From contig JAGWGS010000063.1 in assembly GCA_028867235.1 (NCBI GenBank), forward strand, positions 1 to 7,369: a DNA stretch of 7,369 nucleotides, in the 5' to 3' direction. How positions within the stretch are numbered: the stretch's first letter is position 1; each line of letters starts with the position of its first letter. Of this stretch, positions 1-5,954 are shown one piece after another. The stretch is from Nitrososphaerota archaeon (lineage in GTDB: Archaea > Thermoproteota > Nitrososphaeria > Nitrososphaerales > Nitrosopumilaceae). The translations under genes were made by a program, and so were the position numbers. Under the pieces are notes generated by a model, which did no database searches, was not told where the DNA came from, and saw only the letters and a list, made by a program, of their open reading frames with translations.

Positions 1-258
1 ATCATTTAGCTTGATGTCAGCTATTGTTTGCAATCCCATGTCATGTGCCGTCTTGTTTATTTTCTTCATACTTTTTTCTCCGAGAGGTAATAGTACATGA
101 AAATTAAATTTTACAGCACATAAATAATTACCAAGATTTTTTATGTTTTGCAAAGTGTGCTTTTCTAGGGTTGCAAGATTTGTAGTGTCAAGATCATTTG
201 CAAGTATTATCAAACTTTTAGAAGAAGAATCCTGCATTCTTTTTCTAAACTTACTCAT
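1..258 (-). CDS. pyrF: Orotidine 5'-phosphate decarboxylase, N-terminal part (cut by window edge)
   Basis: Decarboxylates OMP to UMP, the last step of de novo pyrimidine synthesis, in the cytoplasm. Only the first 86 codons are inside the window. The visible part fits the archaeal OMPDC barrel: strand one reads LIILANDLD (residues 16-24), matching the family LILAxDL with Asp22; VKF has Lys50; IADIKLND (79-86) carries the DxKxxD signature Asp81, Lys83, Asp86. Lys50, Asp81, Lys83 and Asp86 together form the family's catalytic Lys-Asp-Lys-Asp set, so the fragment looks functional. The ATG (256-258) overlaps the TGA of the upstream gene (255-257) as ATGA, which implies one mRNA and translational coupling. 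The identification is strong; the C-terminal two thirds cannot be judged. Confidence 0.9.
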   Translation of the reverse strand, partial: MSKFRKRMQDSSSKSLIILANDLDTTNLATLEKHTLQNIKNLGNYLCAVKFNFHVLLPLGEKSMKKINKTAHDMGLQTIADIKLND

Positions 259-908
259 GGCTTGACTAGAGGATGCTTGTCTTTGAGTTTTATCACTTTG
301 AGATACGAGTAACCATGATCATTTACAGCATTTACAAAGATTGGCTCTGCCCCATCCTTGCTTGAATATCTCAGAAATGGTTTGGTAGGCTCGACATCAA
401 GTTTGACGTGGCAAAAGTATGATGTCTCATCAGATTCATTAAAGTTCATGAATACTCCAACATTCCATTTGTTACCATCAGGAAATGCAAATAGAGGAAA
501 TGGAGATTCTTCAAAACCATAACTTAGTTTTATCAGGCTTGTCATGTCTTCAAGTTCAATTGATTGGTATACTATTTCAGTAGACGCGGTTTCGGGTTTT
601 AGAGTGTCAGGAAGCGTCTTTACTCGCACTATTGGAGAATAGATGTACATCGGGTTTGACACTGTATTTACCACATCAAAGTCTTCTTTTCCATTCTTGA
701 ATCCATATGATAAATAGTGCCCATTTTTGTCGGCTTTGACATAATAATTAACAGATCTCTCCTTGAGGAGATCCATTTGTACAGAAATTATGTTCTTACC
801 ATCAAGTTCAAAAGCAAATGTAGTACGTGGAACTCGTTCCAAGGCACAGACCATTCTTGAAAATTCAGCCATGTCATTTACTTCAATATAAAATGGAAGT
901 TTTGCCAT
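255..908 (-). CDS. Conserved-looking protein of unknown function, between purA and pyrF
   Basis: A 217-aa soluble protein; no family is recognised. It has no signal peptide or membrane segment and looks like mixed alpha/beta with many beta-prone stretches rich in aromatic residues (NYYVKADKNGHYLSYGF around 54-70, SYFCHVKLD around 163-171). It opens MAKLPFYIEVNDMAEF and ends in a basic KLKDKHPLVKP tail. No catalytic motif or metal-binding cluster stands out; there are only two cysteines. The ATG at 906-908 has a TATA-like TTTTAA on the minus strand (932-939) about 27 bp upstream, so a leaderless transcript beginning at the start codon is likely. It lies 58 bp after purA and its TGA overlaps the pyrF ATG, so it is probably co-transcribed with pyrF. 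A role in nucleotide metabolism is only guilt by association. Confidence 0.85.
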   Translation of the reverse strand: MAKLPFYIEVNDMAEFSRMVCALERVPRTTFAFELDGKNIISVQMDLLKERSVNYYVKADKNGHYLSYGFKNGKEDFDVVNTVSNPMYIYSPIVRVKTLPDTLKPETASTEIVYQSIELEDMTSLIKLSYGFEESPFPLFAFPDGNKWNVGVFMNFNESDETSYFCHVKLDVEPTKPFLRYSSKDGAEPIFVNAVNDHGYSYLKVIKLKDKHPLVKP

Positions 909-931
909 GATGTTTGTGAAAAACCATCCAC

Positions 932-939
932 ATTAAAAG
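932..939 (-). promoter_or_regulatory. TATA-like box of the 217-aa gene and pyrF
   Basis: Minus-strand sequence CTTTTAAT lies about 27 bp upstream of the ATG at 908, the spacing expected if transcription starts at the start codon. It suggests that the hypothetical gene and pyrF have their own promoter rather than depending only on purA read-through. Confidence 0.45.
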
Positions 940-966
940 TAGTCGTTTGCGATTATTGCTTCCCTG

Positions 967-1965
967 CTATCTTCTATCAATGATATCATTTACATCAGGT
1001 CCAGTACCAATCAATGTCACTGGCACCTTTAGTTGATCTTCAATATTTTTGATGAAATACTTGGCAGGGGAGCTTAGGTCTGCGTATGATTGCATGTGAG
1101 CACATTCTGGAAAGACTACATCCAGTTTTGTTATGCCAAGCTGTGTTGCACTGTTTAGCATAATGGATCTTCTGGCAAGTTCAAAATCAAATTCTGCTGC
1201 TCTTCTCTGTCTTCCTGTAACTGTACCTACCTCTTGCCATCCCTTTGCTGTTGCCTGATCTGATGAGATCTCATTTTTGAGAGGTCCTTCTCCCACTCGA
1301 GTTACAAATGATTTGAACACAACAAGAACTTCATCTACACTCTTTGGCCCAATTCCTACATCCGAGCATATTGCAGATGCAGTTACATCTTTTGATGTTA
1401 CATAAGGATATGTTCCATGCCACAATGAAAGAAATGTTCCTTGTGTTCCCTCTACTATGACATTTTCTTTTCTATCTAGTGCAAAGTTTACTTGATTTGG
1501 TATATCATCAAGATACAGAGTAAGCGATTCTACATCTTTTGCAAGCTTTAATGTACGCATTGCTCTGTCAGCGTTGGCAGGCCCCGTACCAGTTCCCGTA
1601 CTACCTATTGATTGCTTTAGCCTGCCACCTGAGTCTATTGTTCTGTGTGATTCTTCGATTACACCACATTGAAAGTCTACAAATGATCTATCATCAGTTC
1701 CAAATTCCTGAATTTCTTTGAGGAGAACTTCGGGACTTATTACAACTCCAGGCCCTATTAGTAAGCGGGTACCTGGATTCAAAAATGCACTTGGTAGCAT
1801 TCTTACCTTGTATTTTTTGTTATCAAGTTCAATTGTATGTCCTGCATTTGGTCCCACCCCACCTCGGACTGCTACTGTTGGATTATCCTTCATTGCAAGA
1901 TATGATACAATCTTTCCTTTACCCTCATCACCGTAAAAACCTCCAACAATTACTGTACAAGGCAT
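967..1965 (-). CDS. purA: Adenylosuccinate synthetase, short archaeal form
   Basis: Joins IMP and aspartate using GTP to give adenylosuccinate, the first step from IMP to AMP. Numbering from the ATG at 1965 (332 aa): GDEGKGK P-loop at 12-18 with catalytic Asp13; AGHT at 41-44 with catalytic His43; STGTGTGPA at 122-130 (IMP-binding loop); VEGTQGT at 171-177 followed by HGTYPYVTS at 183-191; TRVGEGP at 222-228; GTVTGRQRR at 247-255; TKLDV at 279-283 for guanine binding. Bacterial enzymes are about 430 aa; the roughly 100-residue shorter form is known from archaea such as Pyrococcus. An in-frame ATG at 1980 adds MLTLC, but the 1965 start fits the family N-terminus (MPCTVIVGGFYGDEGKGK) and lies about 28 bp below a TATA box, so 1965 is preferred. 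Divergent from the propeller gene. Confidence 0.96.
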   Translation of the reverse strand: MPCTVIVGGFYGDEGKGKIVSYLAMKDNPTVAVRGGVGPNAGHTIELDNKKYKVRMLPSAFLNPGTRLLIGPGVVISPEVLLKEIQEFGTDDRSFVDFQCGVIEESHRTIDSGGRLKQSIGSTGTGTGPANADRAMRTLKLAKDVESLTLYLDDIPNQVNFALDRKENVIVEGTQGTFLSLWHGTYPYVTSKDVTASAICSDVGIGPKSVDEVLVVFKSFVTRVGEGPLKNEISSDQATAKGWQEVGTVTGRQRRAAEFDFELARRSIMLNSATQLGITKLDVVFPECAHMQSYADLSSPAKYFIKNIEDQLKVPVTLIGTGPDVNDIIDRR

Positions 1966-1989
1966 ACATAAGGTGAGCATAACCGGAGA

Positions 1990-1996
1990 TATTTAA
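1990..1996 (-). promoter_or_regulatory. TATA-like box of purA
   Basis: Minus-strand TTAAATA, centred 28 bp upstream of the ATG at 1965 and only about 13 bp from the alternative ATG at 1980. A start site 25-27 bp downstream would fall near 1966-1968, excluding the 1980 codon from the mRNA and supporting a leaderless start at 1965. Confidence 0.5.
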
Positions 1997-2026
1997 GCCA
2001 AATCTTACGGTGTAAACCTACGTCAG

Positions 2027-2035
2027 TTTTTTAAA
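2027..2035 (+). promoter_or_regulatory. TATA-like box of the beta-propeller gene
   Basis: TTTTTTAAA centred about 32 bp upstream of the TTG at 2063, giving a predicted transcript start near 2058-2062 and almost no leader. With the purA box on the opposite strand, the 97-bp gap 1966-2062 holds two divergent promoters about 38 bp apart. Confidence 0.45.
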
Positions 2036-2062
2036 GTTTGAAGAATAGAGTAGTTGTAACTC

Positions 2063-3127
2063 TTGAAAATCCTACGTCTTATTATAATTGGAATTATTGT
2101 CGTTGGTGCCATATCTTTTTGGATATTTTACGAGTCAAGCTTGCAAATCTCAGACAAGGAAAAGTTTTCCAAACCAATAGTGGAACAAGCTGTGAACCAT
2201 ACTCAACTTGCAAAATTATTTGGCATTAACAATATGAATAGTAGCGATAGTACGAATAATGAAGATCGTGTCGATTTGTACGACTGGAGCAAAGACGGCA
2301 AATTTATCATAGCAGGATTTCACATATCTCACAAGAATTATCTTGTATCAATTGATCCTAGTGGAACTATGCTTGAAAAATTAAACATTGGTCAATTGGA
2401 TGGATTCTATCCAGCAAGAATATCTCCGTCAGGTAATTATGTGCTATTTTCAGGAGTGAAACTTGATGCTCAAGGTGAAGTACAAAACTTGTATCTGTAT
2501 GACATGGTTGCAAAAACCATGAAGCAATTGACAAATAACACAGAACATGATTTTGGTCGTCCTCAAAGTACTCAGATTCAATATTATGGATGGACACCCG
2601 ATGGTAACATAATTTATAATGAAGAGAACGGTTTTTCAGTACCAACTCCAATCGGTTCAGGATCTTTTTCATTGTGGAAAGTAGACATGACTGGAAAAAA
2701 ATTAGGTCAGTTGTGTTATTCGATAAATTACTTTGGAAACCCAAATTTCAAAAGTAGTCCTAACAGTTGCAGTTTTGCTGAAATGGATATAAGTCCAGAC
2801 GGAAAAGAAATTTCATTTGCAGACAATCCCCACATAGGAATCTTCCACATGGACACAAATCAAACCACTACAGTTGCCAATTTTTATAATGATTTTGGTG
2901 CAACAACCAAATGGATTCCCAACAGTTCGGCAATAGTTTACGATGAATTTACTGATGAAAATACACATGAGTGGAAGCTTGGTATAATGTCAATGGATGG
3001 TTCTTTTAATAAAATGATATATTCAATTCGTTGGGGTAATGACGGTTTTCCAGTTGTAAGCTCGGATGGAAAATACATCATGTTTACAAATACTGACAAT
3101 GACATTATGCGGATTAGGTTTGGATGA
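2063..3127 (+). CDS. Membrane-anchored six-bladed beta-propeller protein (TolB/WD40-like PD40 repeats)
   Basis: A 354-aa protein, probably anchored by one N-terminal helix (about 4-23, LRLIIIGIIVVGAISFWIF) with the rest outside the membrane. Six PD40-type blade motifs are visible: WSKDGK (75-80), ISPSGN (120-125), WTPDGN (177-182), ISPDGK (243-248), WIPNSS (284-289) and VSSDGK (332-337). Each is followed by a strand of the kind LYLYDMVAKTMKQL that normally closes a blade. Two cysteines (218, 236) in the third-to-fourth blade linker could form a disulfide outside the cell. The start is a TTG: an in-frame TAA lies at 2057-2059, no ATG lies before the membrane helix, and a TATA box precedes it at leaderless spacing. 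The fold is confident; the ligand or partner is unknown. Such propellers usually bind proteins, peptides or polysaccharides. Confidence 0.88.
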   Translation: MKILRLIIIGIIVVGAISFWIFYESSLQISDKEKFSKPIVEQAVNHTQLAKLFGINNMNSSDSTNNEDRVDLYDWSKDGKFIIAGFHISHKNYLVSIDPSGTMLEKLNIGQLDGFYPARISPSGNYVLFSGVKLDAQGEVQNLYLYDMVAKTMKQLTNNTEHDFGRPQSTQIQYYGWTPDGNIIYNEENGFSVPTPIGSGSFSLWKVDMTGKKLGQLCYSINYFGNPNFKSSPNSCSFAEMDISPDGKEISFADNPHIGIFHMDTNQTTTVANFYNDFGATTKWIPNSSAIVYDEFTDENTHEWKLGIMSMDGSFNKMIYSIRWGNDGFPVVSSDGKYIMFTNTDNDIMRIRFG

Positions 3128-3262
3128 AAACTCTGAATAGGGTGATTCTATCAAAAAATATTTCAGTAATTTTATCATAATACTATCAAAAAGAACACCT
3201 AGTTTCTTTATGTTTGGAATTTTAAGCCACAGAAAAATCATAGAAGACAGATTGGCAAACGG

Positions 3263-3269
3263 TTTTAGA
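3263..3269 (+). promoter_or_regulatory. Weak TATA-like element of the helical-repeat gene
   Basis: TTTTAGA centred about 26 bp upstream of the ATG at 3292, the leaderless spacing seen through the window. It is a poorer match than the other boxes and lies inside the left arm of an inverted repeat, so a weak promoter under control is a possible reading. Confidence 0.3.
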
Positions 3270-3285
3270 ACAGATCAAGTTCTAA
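3265..3285. repeat. Inverted repeat, possible operator over the promoter/start region
   Basis: Perfect 7-bp arms TTAGAAC (3265-3271) and GTTCTAA (3279-3285) around a 7-nt spacer, ending 6 bp before the ATG at 3292. It covers the stretch from the TATA-like element almost to the start codon. If the transcript is leaderless the repeat is not in the mRNA, so a protein-binding operator is more likely than an RNA hairpin. The surrounding 164-bp gap (3128-3291) holds no gene that I can see. Confidence 0.4.
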
Positions 3286-3291
3286 TATTCC

Positions 3292-3750
3292 ATGTCAGAA
3301 AATCACGCTGGAAACATAATAGCAAACCTTGCAAGCCTTCCAGAATTTCTAAGAAAACCCATACTAAAAAAGAGACTGTCAGAGTTTTTCACAATGAATC
3401 CAGAAGACAAGAAAGAGATAATCAACAATGCATTACAGGCAGGTCCAACCATACCATTTGATACATTTTCCACATTGTTCAAGACATGGCTTGAAACTTT
3501 ATGTAATTTATCAGAAGAGCAAAGAACAATCATGTTTTCAAGTTACATAAGTGAGATACTAAGTCATCCAGAAAAACTAATTTCATTTAACCTAGATGGA
3601 ATTTTTGGAATTTACATGTCACTGCCTGCAGACCAAAAAGCAACAATTTCTTTAGCAATCCAGAAGATCATCAGATCATTTGATGAAAAGGAAAGAAAAA
3701 AGATTTACTTGATAATCCCCGAAATGGCAAAAAATGAGATTGGCATCTAG
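3292..3750 (+). CDS. All-helical protein of seven 19-residue repeats, function unknown
   Basis: A 152-aa soluble protein, probably all alpha. From residue 16 to 148 it divides without gaps into seven units of 19 residues beginning at 16, 35, 54, 73, 92, 111 and 130. Position 19 is always Ser, Thr or Asn, an N-cap for the next helix. Position 1 is hydrophobic in six of seven units. Pro, Ser, Asp or Asn follows at position 2, acidic residues are frequent at 3-4 (LPEF, LSEE, HPEK, LPAD, FDEK), and position 9 is Ile, Leu or Met except in unit five. This suggests one helix per unit in a small superhelix, reminiscent of the MgtE N-terminal or FliG-type helical arrays, though no homology is claimed. 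Start: an in-frame TAA at 3283-3285 makes the ATG at 3292 the first possible start. Its TAG shares CTAG with the convergent gene. Confidence 0.82.
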   Translation: MSENHAGNIIANLASLPEFLRKPILKKRLSEFFTMNPEDKKEIINNALQAGPTIPFDTFSTLFKTWLETLCNLSEEQRTIMFSSYISEILSHPEKLISFNLDGIFGIYMSLPADQKATISLAIQKIIRSFDEKERKKIYLIIPEMAKNEIGI

Positions 3751-4025
3751 TTAGATGGCTTTTCTGGATTTCTTTTACTCTCGTCAGCAAAATTAACAAC
3801 ATCTCCTTCAGGAGTCATGACACCTACAAACACTTTTTCATATTTTTTGACTACTTTTCTGTGATCTGGTAGAGACATGTCAAGTTTCATTTCGTTCATG
3901 ACCATTATTCGATATTGTTTCCATTCTGCCCAACACTCATTACAGCATGGATATGCAGAGGCCATAGGATCAAGCTCGATACCATCGGGTATCTCTTTTT
4001 TACATTTTGTGCAGGTTCTTGCCAT
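3747..4025 (-). CDS. Zinc-ribbon protein with a YggX/Fe(II)-trafficking-like C-terminal half
   Basis: 92 aa from the ATG at 4025. The N-terminal part has a CTKC pair (Cys5, Cys8) and a CCNEC cluster (Cys27, Cys28, Cys31), a likely zinc or iron site. The region 32-67 (WAEWKQYRIMVMNEMKLDM, then DHRKVV and VFVG) closely resembles the conserved part of the bacterial YggX family (WAQWQ...MLINE..L....HRK), proteins that protect Fe-S clusters from oxidative damage and are linked to iron trafficking. YggX itself has one cysteine near its N-terminus; here a four-cysteine ribbon replaces it. The frame extends to a TTG at 4049, but the ATG at 4025 lies about 27 bp from a TATA box and begins MARTCTKC, so it is preferred. 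The YggX link is recognition by eye; function is inferred. Confidence 0.82.
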   Translation of the reverse strand: MARTCTKCKKEIPDGIELDPMASAYPCCNECWAEWKQYRIMVMNEMKLDMSLPDHRKVVKKYEKVFVGVMTPEGDVVNFADESKRNPEKPSN

Positions 4026-4047
4026 GACAGAAATGGACAGAAGTAGC

Positions 4048-4056
4048 AATTTAATT
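4048..4056 (-). promoter_or_regulatory. TATA-like box of the YggX-like gene
   Basis: Minus-strand AATTAAATT centred about 27 bp upstream of the ATG at 4025. A transcript starting at about 4025 would exclude the alternative TTG at 4049. It lies in the 80-bp gap after the histidine kinase gene, so this gene probably has its own promoter. Confidence 0.5.
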
Positions 4057-4105
4057 CTTTAAGAGATTAACACGTACAGGCCAAGACACACATTAGGAAA
4101 ATTGT

Positions 4106-5587
4106 TTACTGTTTTTTTGGAAGCCAGATAGTAAATGTAGTAGGATTGTTTGTGGCAGAAATCTTTCCACCATGACTCTTGATGATAGCATCACAGCTTG
4201 CAAGTCCAAGTCCTGTTCCCAATGGTTTTGTAGTAAACAGAGGCTCAAATATTTTGGAGAGATGTTTTTCAGGTATTCCAGGACCTGAGTCTGTTATGCT
4301 CAACACCATACCATCAGACTTGTCTTCAACAGATATCGTTACCTGACCTATTTTTCCAATTGCCTGGATTGCATTGATGACAACATTAGATAGAACAGTT
4401 TCTAATTTTAGATAGTCTCCTCGTATCTTTACATCCTGTACAGGAGTTGTTATTTTTATCCCCTCAGGTACATACATTCCCTCAAGTGCACGATTAATCA
4501 GATTGGTCGATGAAATATCTTCAATTTTTATGGGTTTTTCTCTTACAAAGTCTAGCACTTCACCAATTTGGTTATCCATTTTATCAATGGCTCTGTTAAG
4601 GCGTCTTAGTCTTTCATTTGTTTTTACATCCTTGTTCTCATCCATGGACATTAGGGATACCTCACCTTTGATGACAGTCAATGTATTTCGCAAGTCATGA
4701 GACATTCTTGCCGACAAGTTTCCAATCGCAGTAAGCTTGGCATTTTTTACAAGTGTTTCAGTAGACCTTCTAAGATTGCTTCTAAGAATCAAGATGACAT
4801 TTACTCCCACTGTAAGTGAACCAAGAAGTATTGGCATTATTCTTGTATTATAATAATAATCATAGATCTTTGACTTGATAGCTTCTGACAATATGAATGA
4901 GGAATATGTTGTTGTCTTTTTCCATCCTTTTTCATTGATGGCAATGGTCTTGTTGTTTTGTACTTGATAGTCTATCCAATTCTTCTCAAATTTAACCAAG
5001 TCTCCAGTAATAGGCTCTATCCAGAATGTAGAATTACTATTGGATAAGATTTGAACTCCATGATAAAGAGGAGACGTTCCAGTGATATCCAAATTGTGTG
5101 TTTGTGTATTAAATACATAGACTTGAAGACCATTTACTGTGTCAGTGTATTGATAAACAAGTGGAGCATCTGCAAAGACCATTGGATGAATAAAATTATA
5201 GTTTTGTTTTTGCACGCCAGGCTTGAAACCAAATTGTTTTTGTGGCATGTCCTTGTATGTCAGACTGTATGCATCAACATGATATGTCTGCTCAGAATGG
5301 AATATTTCTTTTCCAGTATCTTGGTTGACCCCACTGACTATTGATGATATTGTCACGTAGTTTCCATCAGTGCTAGTTACTTTTTGAATTAAGGACTCGG
5401 CAAGAGCAAATGGCGGTGACAAGTCTCCACCAATTCCATTTGCAACTTGGTCTTCTCCGTTTTGTTCAAGATATAGATGATAATCACCATTTAGCCTTTC
5501 AGATTCTTGGACATAGGCAAAAAACCATATACCAATAACGGTTGCTGTAGATGCTATCAAAAATGCAAACGCTTTGAATGATGACAT
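4106..5587 (-). CDS. Membrane sensor histidine kinase with DUF3068-like extracytoplasmic domain
   Basis: 493 aa. N-terminal membrane helix (about 6-25), extracytoplasmic sensor (about 27-248), second helix (about 250-269), then the kinase core. The H-box is SHDLRN with phosphoacceptor His297 in a HisKA-type dimerisation helix pair (about 283-348). The ATPase domain has the N-box NVVINAIQA (Asn405), DSGPGIP (433-439), IFEPLFTTK (446-454) and GTGLGLA (457-463), so all catalytic boxes are intact. The sensor segment PLVYQYTDTVNGLQVYVF (142-159) and STFWIEPITGDLVKFE (186-201) resembles the DUF3068/PorA family by eye. There is no PAS, HAMP or receiver domain, and no response regulator in the window. 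The ATG at 5585-5587 lies about 27 bp below a TATA box. The kinase call is certain; the sensor assignment is tentative and the signal unknown. Confidence 0.93.
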   Translation of the reverse strand: MSSFKAFAFLIASTATVIGIWFFAYVQESERLNGDYHLYLEQNGEDQVANGIGGDLSPPFALAESLIQKVTSTDGNYVTISSIVSGVNQDTGKEIFHSEQTYHVDAYSLTYKDMPQKQFGFKPGVQKQNYNFIHPMVFADAPLVYQYTDTVNGLQVYVFNTQTHNLDITGTSPLYHGVQILSNSNSTFWIEPITGDLVKFEKNWIDYQVQNNKTIAINEKGWKKTTTYSSFILSEAIKSKIYDYYYNTRIMPILLGSLTVGVNVILILRSNLRRSTETLVKNAKLTAIGNLSARMSHDLRNTLTVIKGEVSLMSMDENKDVKTNERLRRLNRAIDKMDNQIGEVLDFVREKPIKIEDISSTNLINRALEGMYVPEGIKITTPVQDVKIRGDYLKLETVLSNVVINAIQAIGKIGQVTISVEDKSDGMVLSITDSGPGIPEKHLSKIFEPLFTTKPLGTGLGLASCDAIIKSHGGKISATNNPTTFTIWLPKKQ

Positions 5588-5609
5588 GTATTTGAAAAAA
5601 AATTATTTG

Positions 5610-5617
5610 ATTATTAA
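5610..5617 (-). promoter_or_regulatory. TATA-like box of the histidine kinase gene
   Basis: Minus-strand TTAATAAT centred about 27 bp upstream of the ATG at 5587, consistent with leaderless transcription of the kinase gene. The intervening stretch is nearly pure A/T and contains no Shine-Dalgarno sequence. Confidence 0.5.
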
Positions 5618-5629
5618 GGTATGCTACAA

Positions 5630-5645
5630 AAATCATGAATGATTT
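5630..5645. repeat. 16-bp palindrome between divergent promoters
   Basis: AAATCAT-GA-ATGATTT, perfect 7-bp arms with a 2-nt centre. It lies upstream of both TATA boxes (kinase 5610-5617, zinc ribbon 5668-5675), about 13 bp from one and 22 bp from the other. That is a natural place for a dimeric regulator controlling both genes. In AT-rich DNA a palindrome of this size can occur by chance. Confidence 0.4.
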
Positions 5646-5667
5646 CCGCTAGGGCATATCAAGAAGA

Positions 5668-5675
5668 GATAATAG
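5668..5675 (+). promoter_or_regulatory. TATA-like box of the 68-aa zinc-ribbon gene
   Basis: GATAATAG centred about 26 bp upstream of the ATG at 5697. This spacing favours the ATG over the in-frame TTG at 5679, which would lie only about 8 bp below the box. Confidence 0.45.
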
Positions 5676-5696
5676 GTCTTGGAGCGAAATACAGAC

Positions 5697-5903
5697 ATGA
5701 AGATCAAGTGTCCCAAGTGTGAAAAAATAGCAGAACTTGGAGACGATTTTTCATATGTCAAGTGTTCACATTGCTCCCTGGATATATCATATGGGGATTA
5801 TGTCAAGATGATTGCCTACAAAGATGCAAGATATTCTGATGTATTAGGAGATTATGCAACAGACACAAGTGGAACTACATCCGGAACTCTTGATGATTGG
5901 TAG
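5697..5903 (+). CDS. Small zinc-ribbon protein, function unknown
   Basis: 68 aa. It begins MKIKCPKCEK and has a second pair KCSHC, so Cys5, Cys8, Cys23 and Cys26 form a CxxC-x14-CxxC zinc ribbon. The second half contains an aromatic stretch (DISYGDYVKMIAYKDARYSDVLGDY) and a Thr/Ser/Gly tail ending DDW. An in-frame TTG at 5679 would add six residues but puts the TATA box too close; the ATG at 5697 is preferred and would be leaderless. Divergent from the histidine kinase across a 109-bp gap with a shared palindrome. A DNA-, RNA- or protein-binding adaptor is possible; the sequence does not say which. No close family is recognised. Confidence 0.75.
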   Translation: MKIKCPKCEKIAELGDDFSYVKCSHCSLDISYGDYVKMIAYKDARYSDVLGDYATDTSGTTSGTLDDW

Positions 5904-5922
5904 AAAAAAATCCACCTGTAAG

Positions 5923-5932
5923 ATTTATGTAA
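5923..5932 (+). promoter_or_regulatory. TATA-like box of the membrane protein / winged-helix operon
   Basis: ATTTATGTAA centred about 27-28 bp upstream of the TTG at 5955. It lies in the 51-bp gap after the zinc-ribbon gene, so the two-gene unit probably has its own promoter, although read-through from the zinc-ribbon gene is possible. Confidence 0.4.
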
Positions 5933-5954
5933 TTTCAGAATAGATTAGAACTAG

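Noticed and set aside
1539..1976. Plus-strand open frames opposite purA (1539-1721, 1718-1936, 1785-1976)
   Set aside because: They lie wholly antisense to a gene with all family motifs, have low-complexity Leu/Ser/Pro-rich or hydrophobic translations, and no promoter of their own.
1966..1980. Upstream ATG of purA at 1980 (adds MLTLC)
   Set aside because: It lies only about 13 bp from the TATA box, so it is probably outside the transcript. The family N-terminus begins at the 1965 ATG.
2005..2015. Short inverted repeat TTAC-GGT-GTAA in the purA/propeller gap
   Set aside because: Four-bp arms are too short to distinguish from chance in this DNA.
3149..3191. Repeated CTATCAAAAA in the 3128-3291 gap
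   Set aside because: Two copies of about 10 AT-rich bases with no regular spacing or partner copies nearby; not enough to call a CRISPR, attachment site or regulatory repeat.
2367..3241. Minus-strand frames opposite the propeller gene (2367-2744, 3023-3241)
   Set aside because: Antisense shadows of a gene with six clear blade motifs; no recognisable domain.
3210..3461. 83-aa plus-strand frame overlapping the start of the helical-repeat gene
   Set aside because: It runs 170 bp into the helical-repeat gene in another frame and has a very basic, random-looking translation. The repeat register supports the other frame.
4503..5344. Plus-strand frames inside the histidine kinase (4503-4700, 5051-5344)
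   Set aside because: Shadows antisense to the kinase core and sensor, with no motif.
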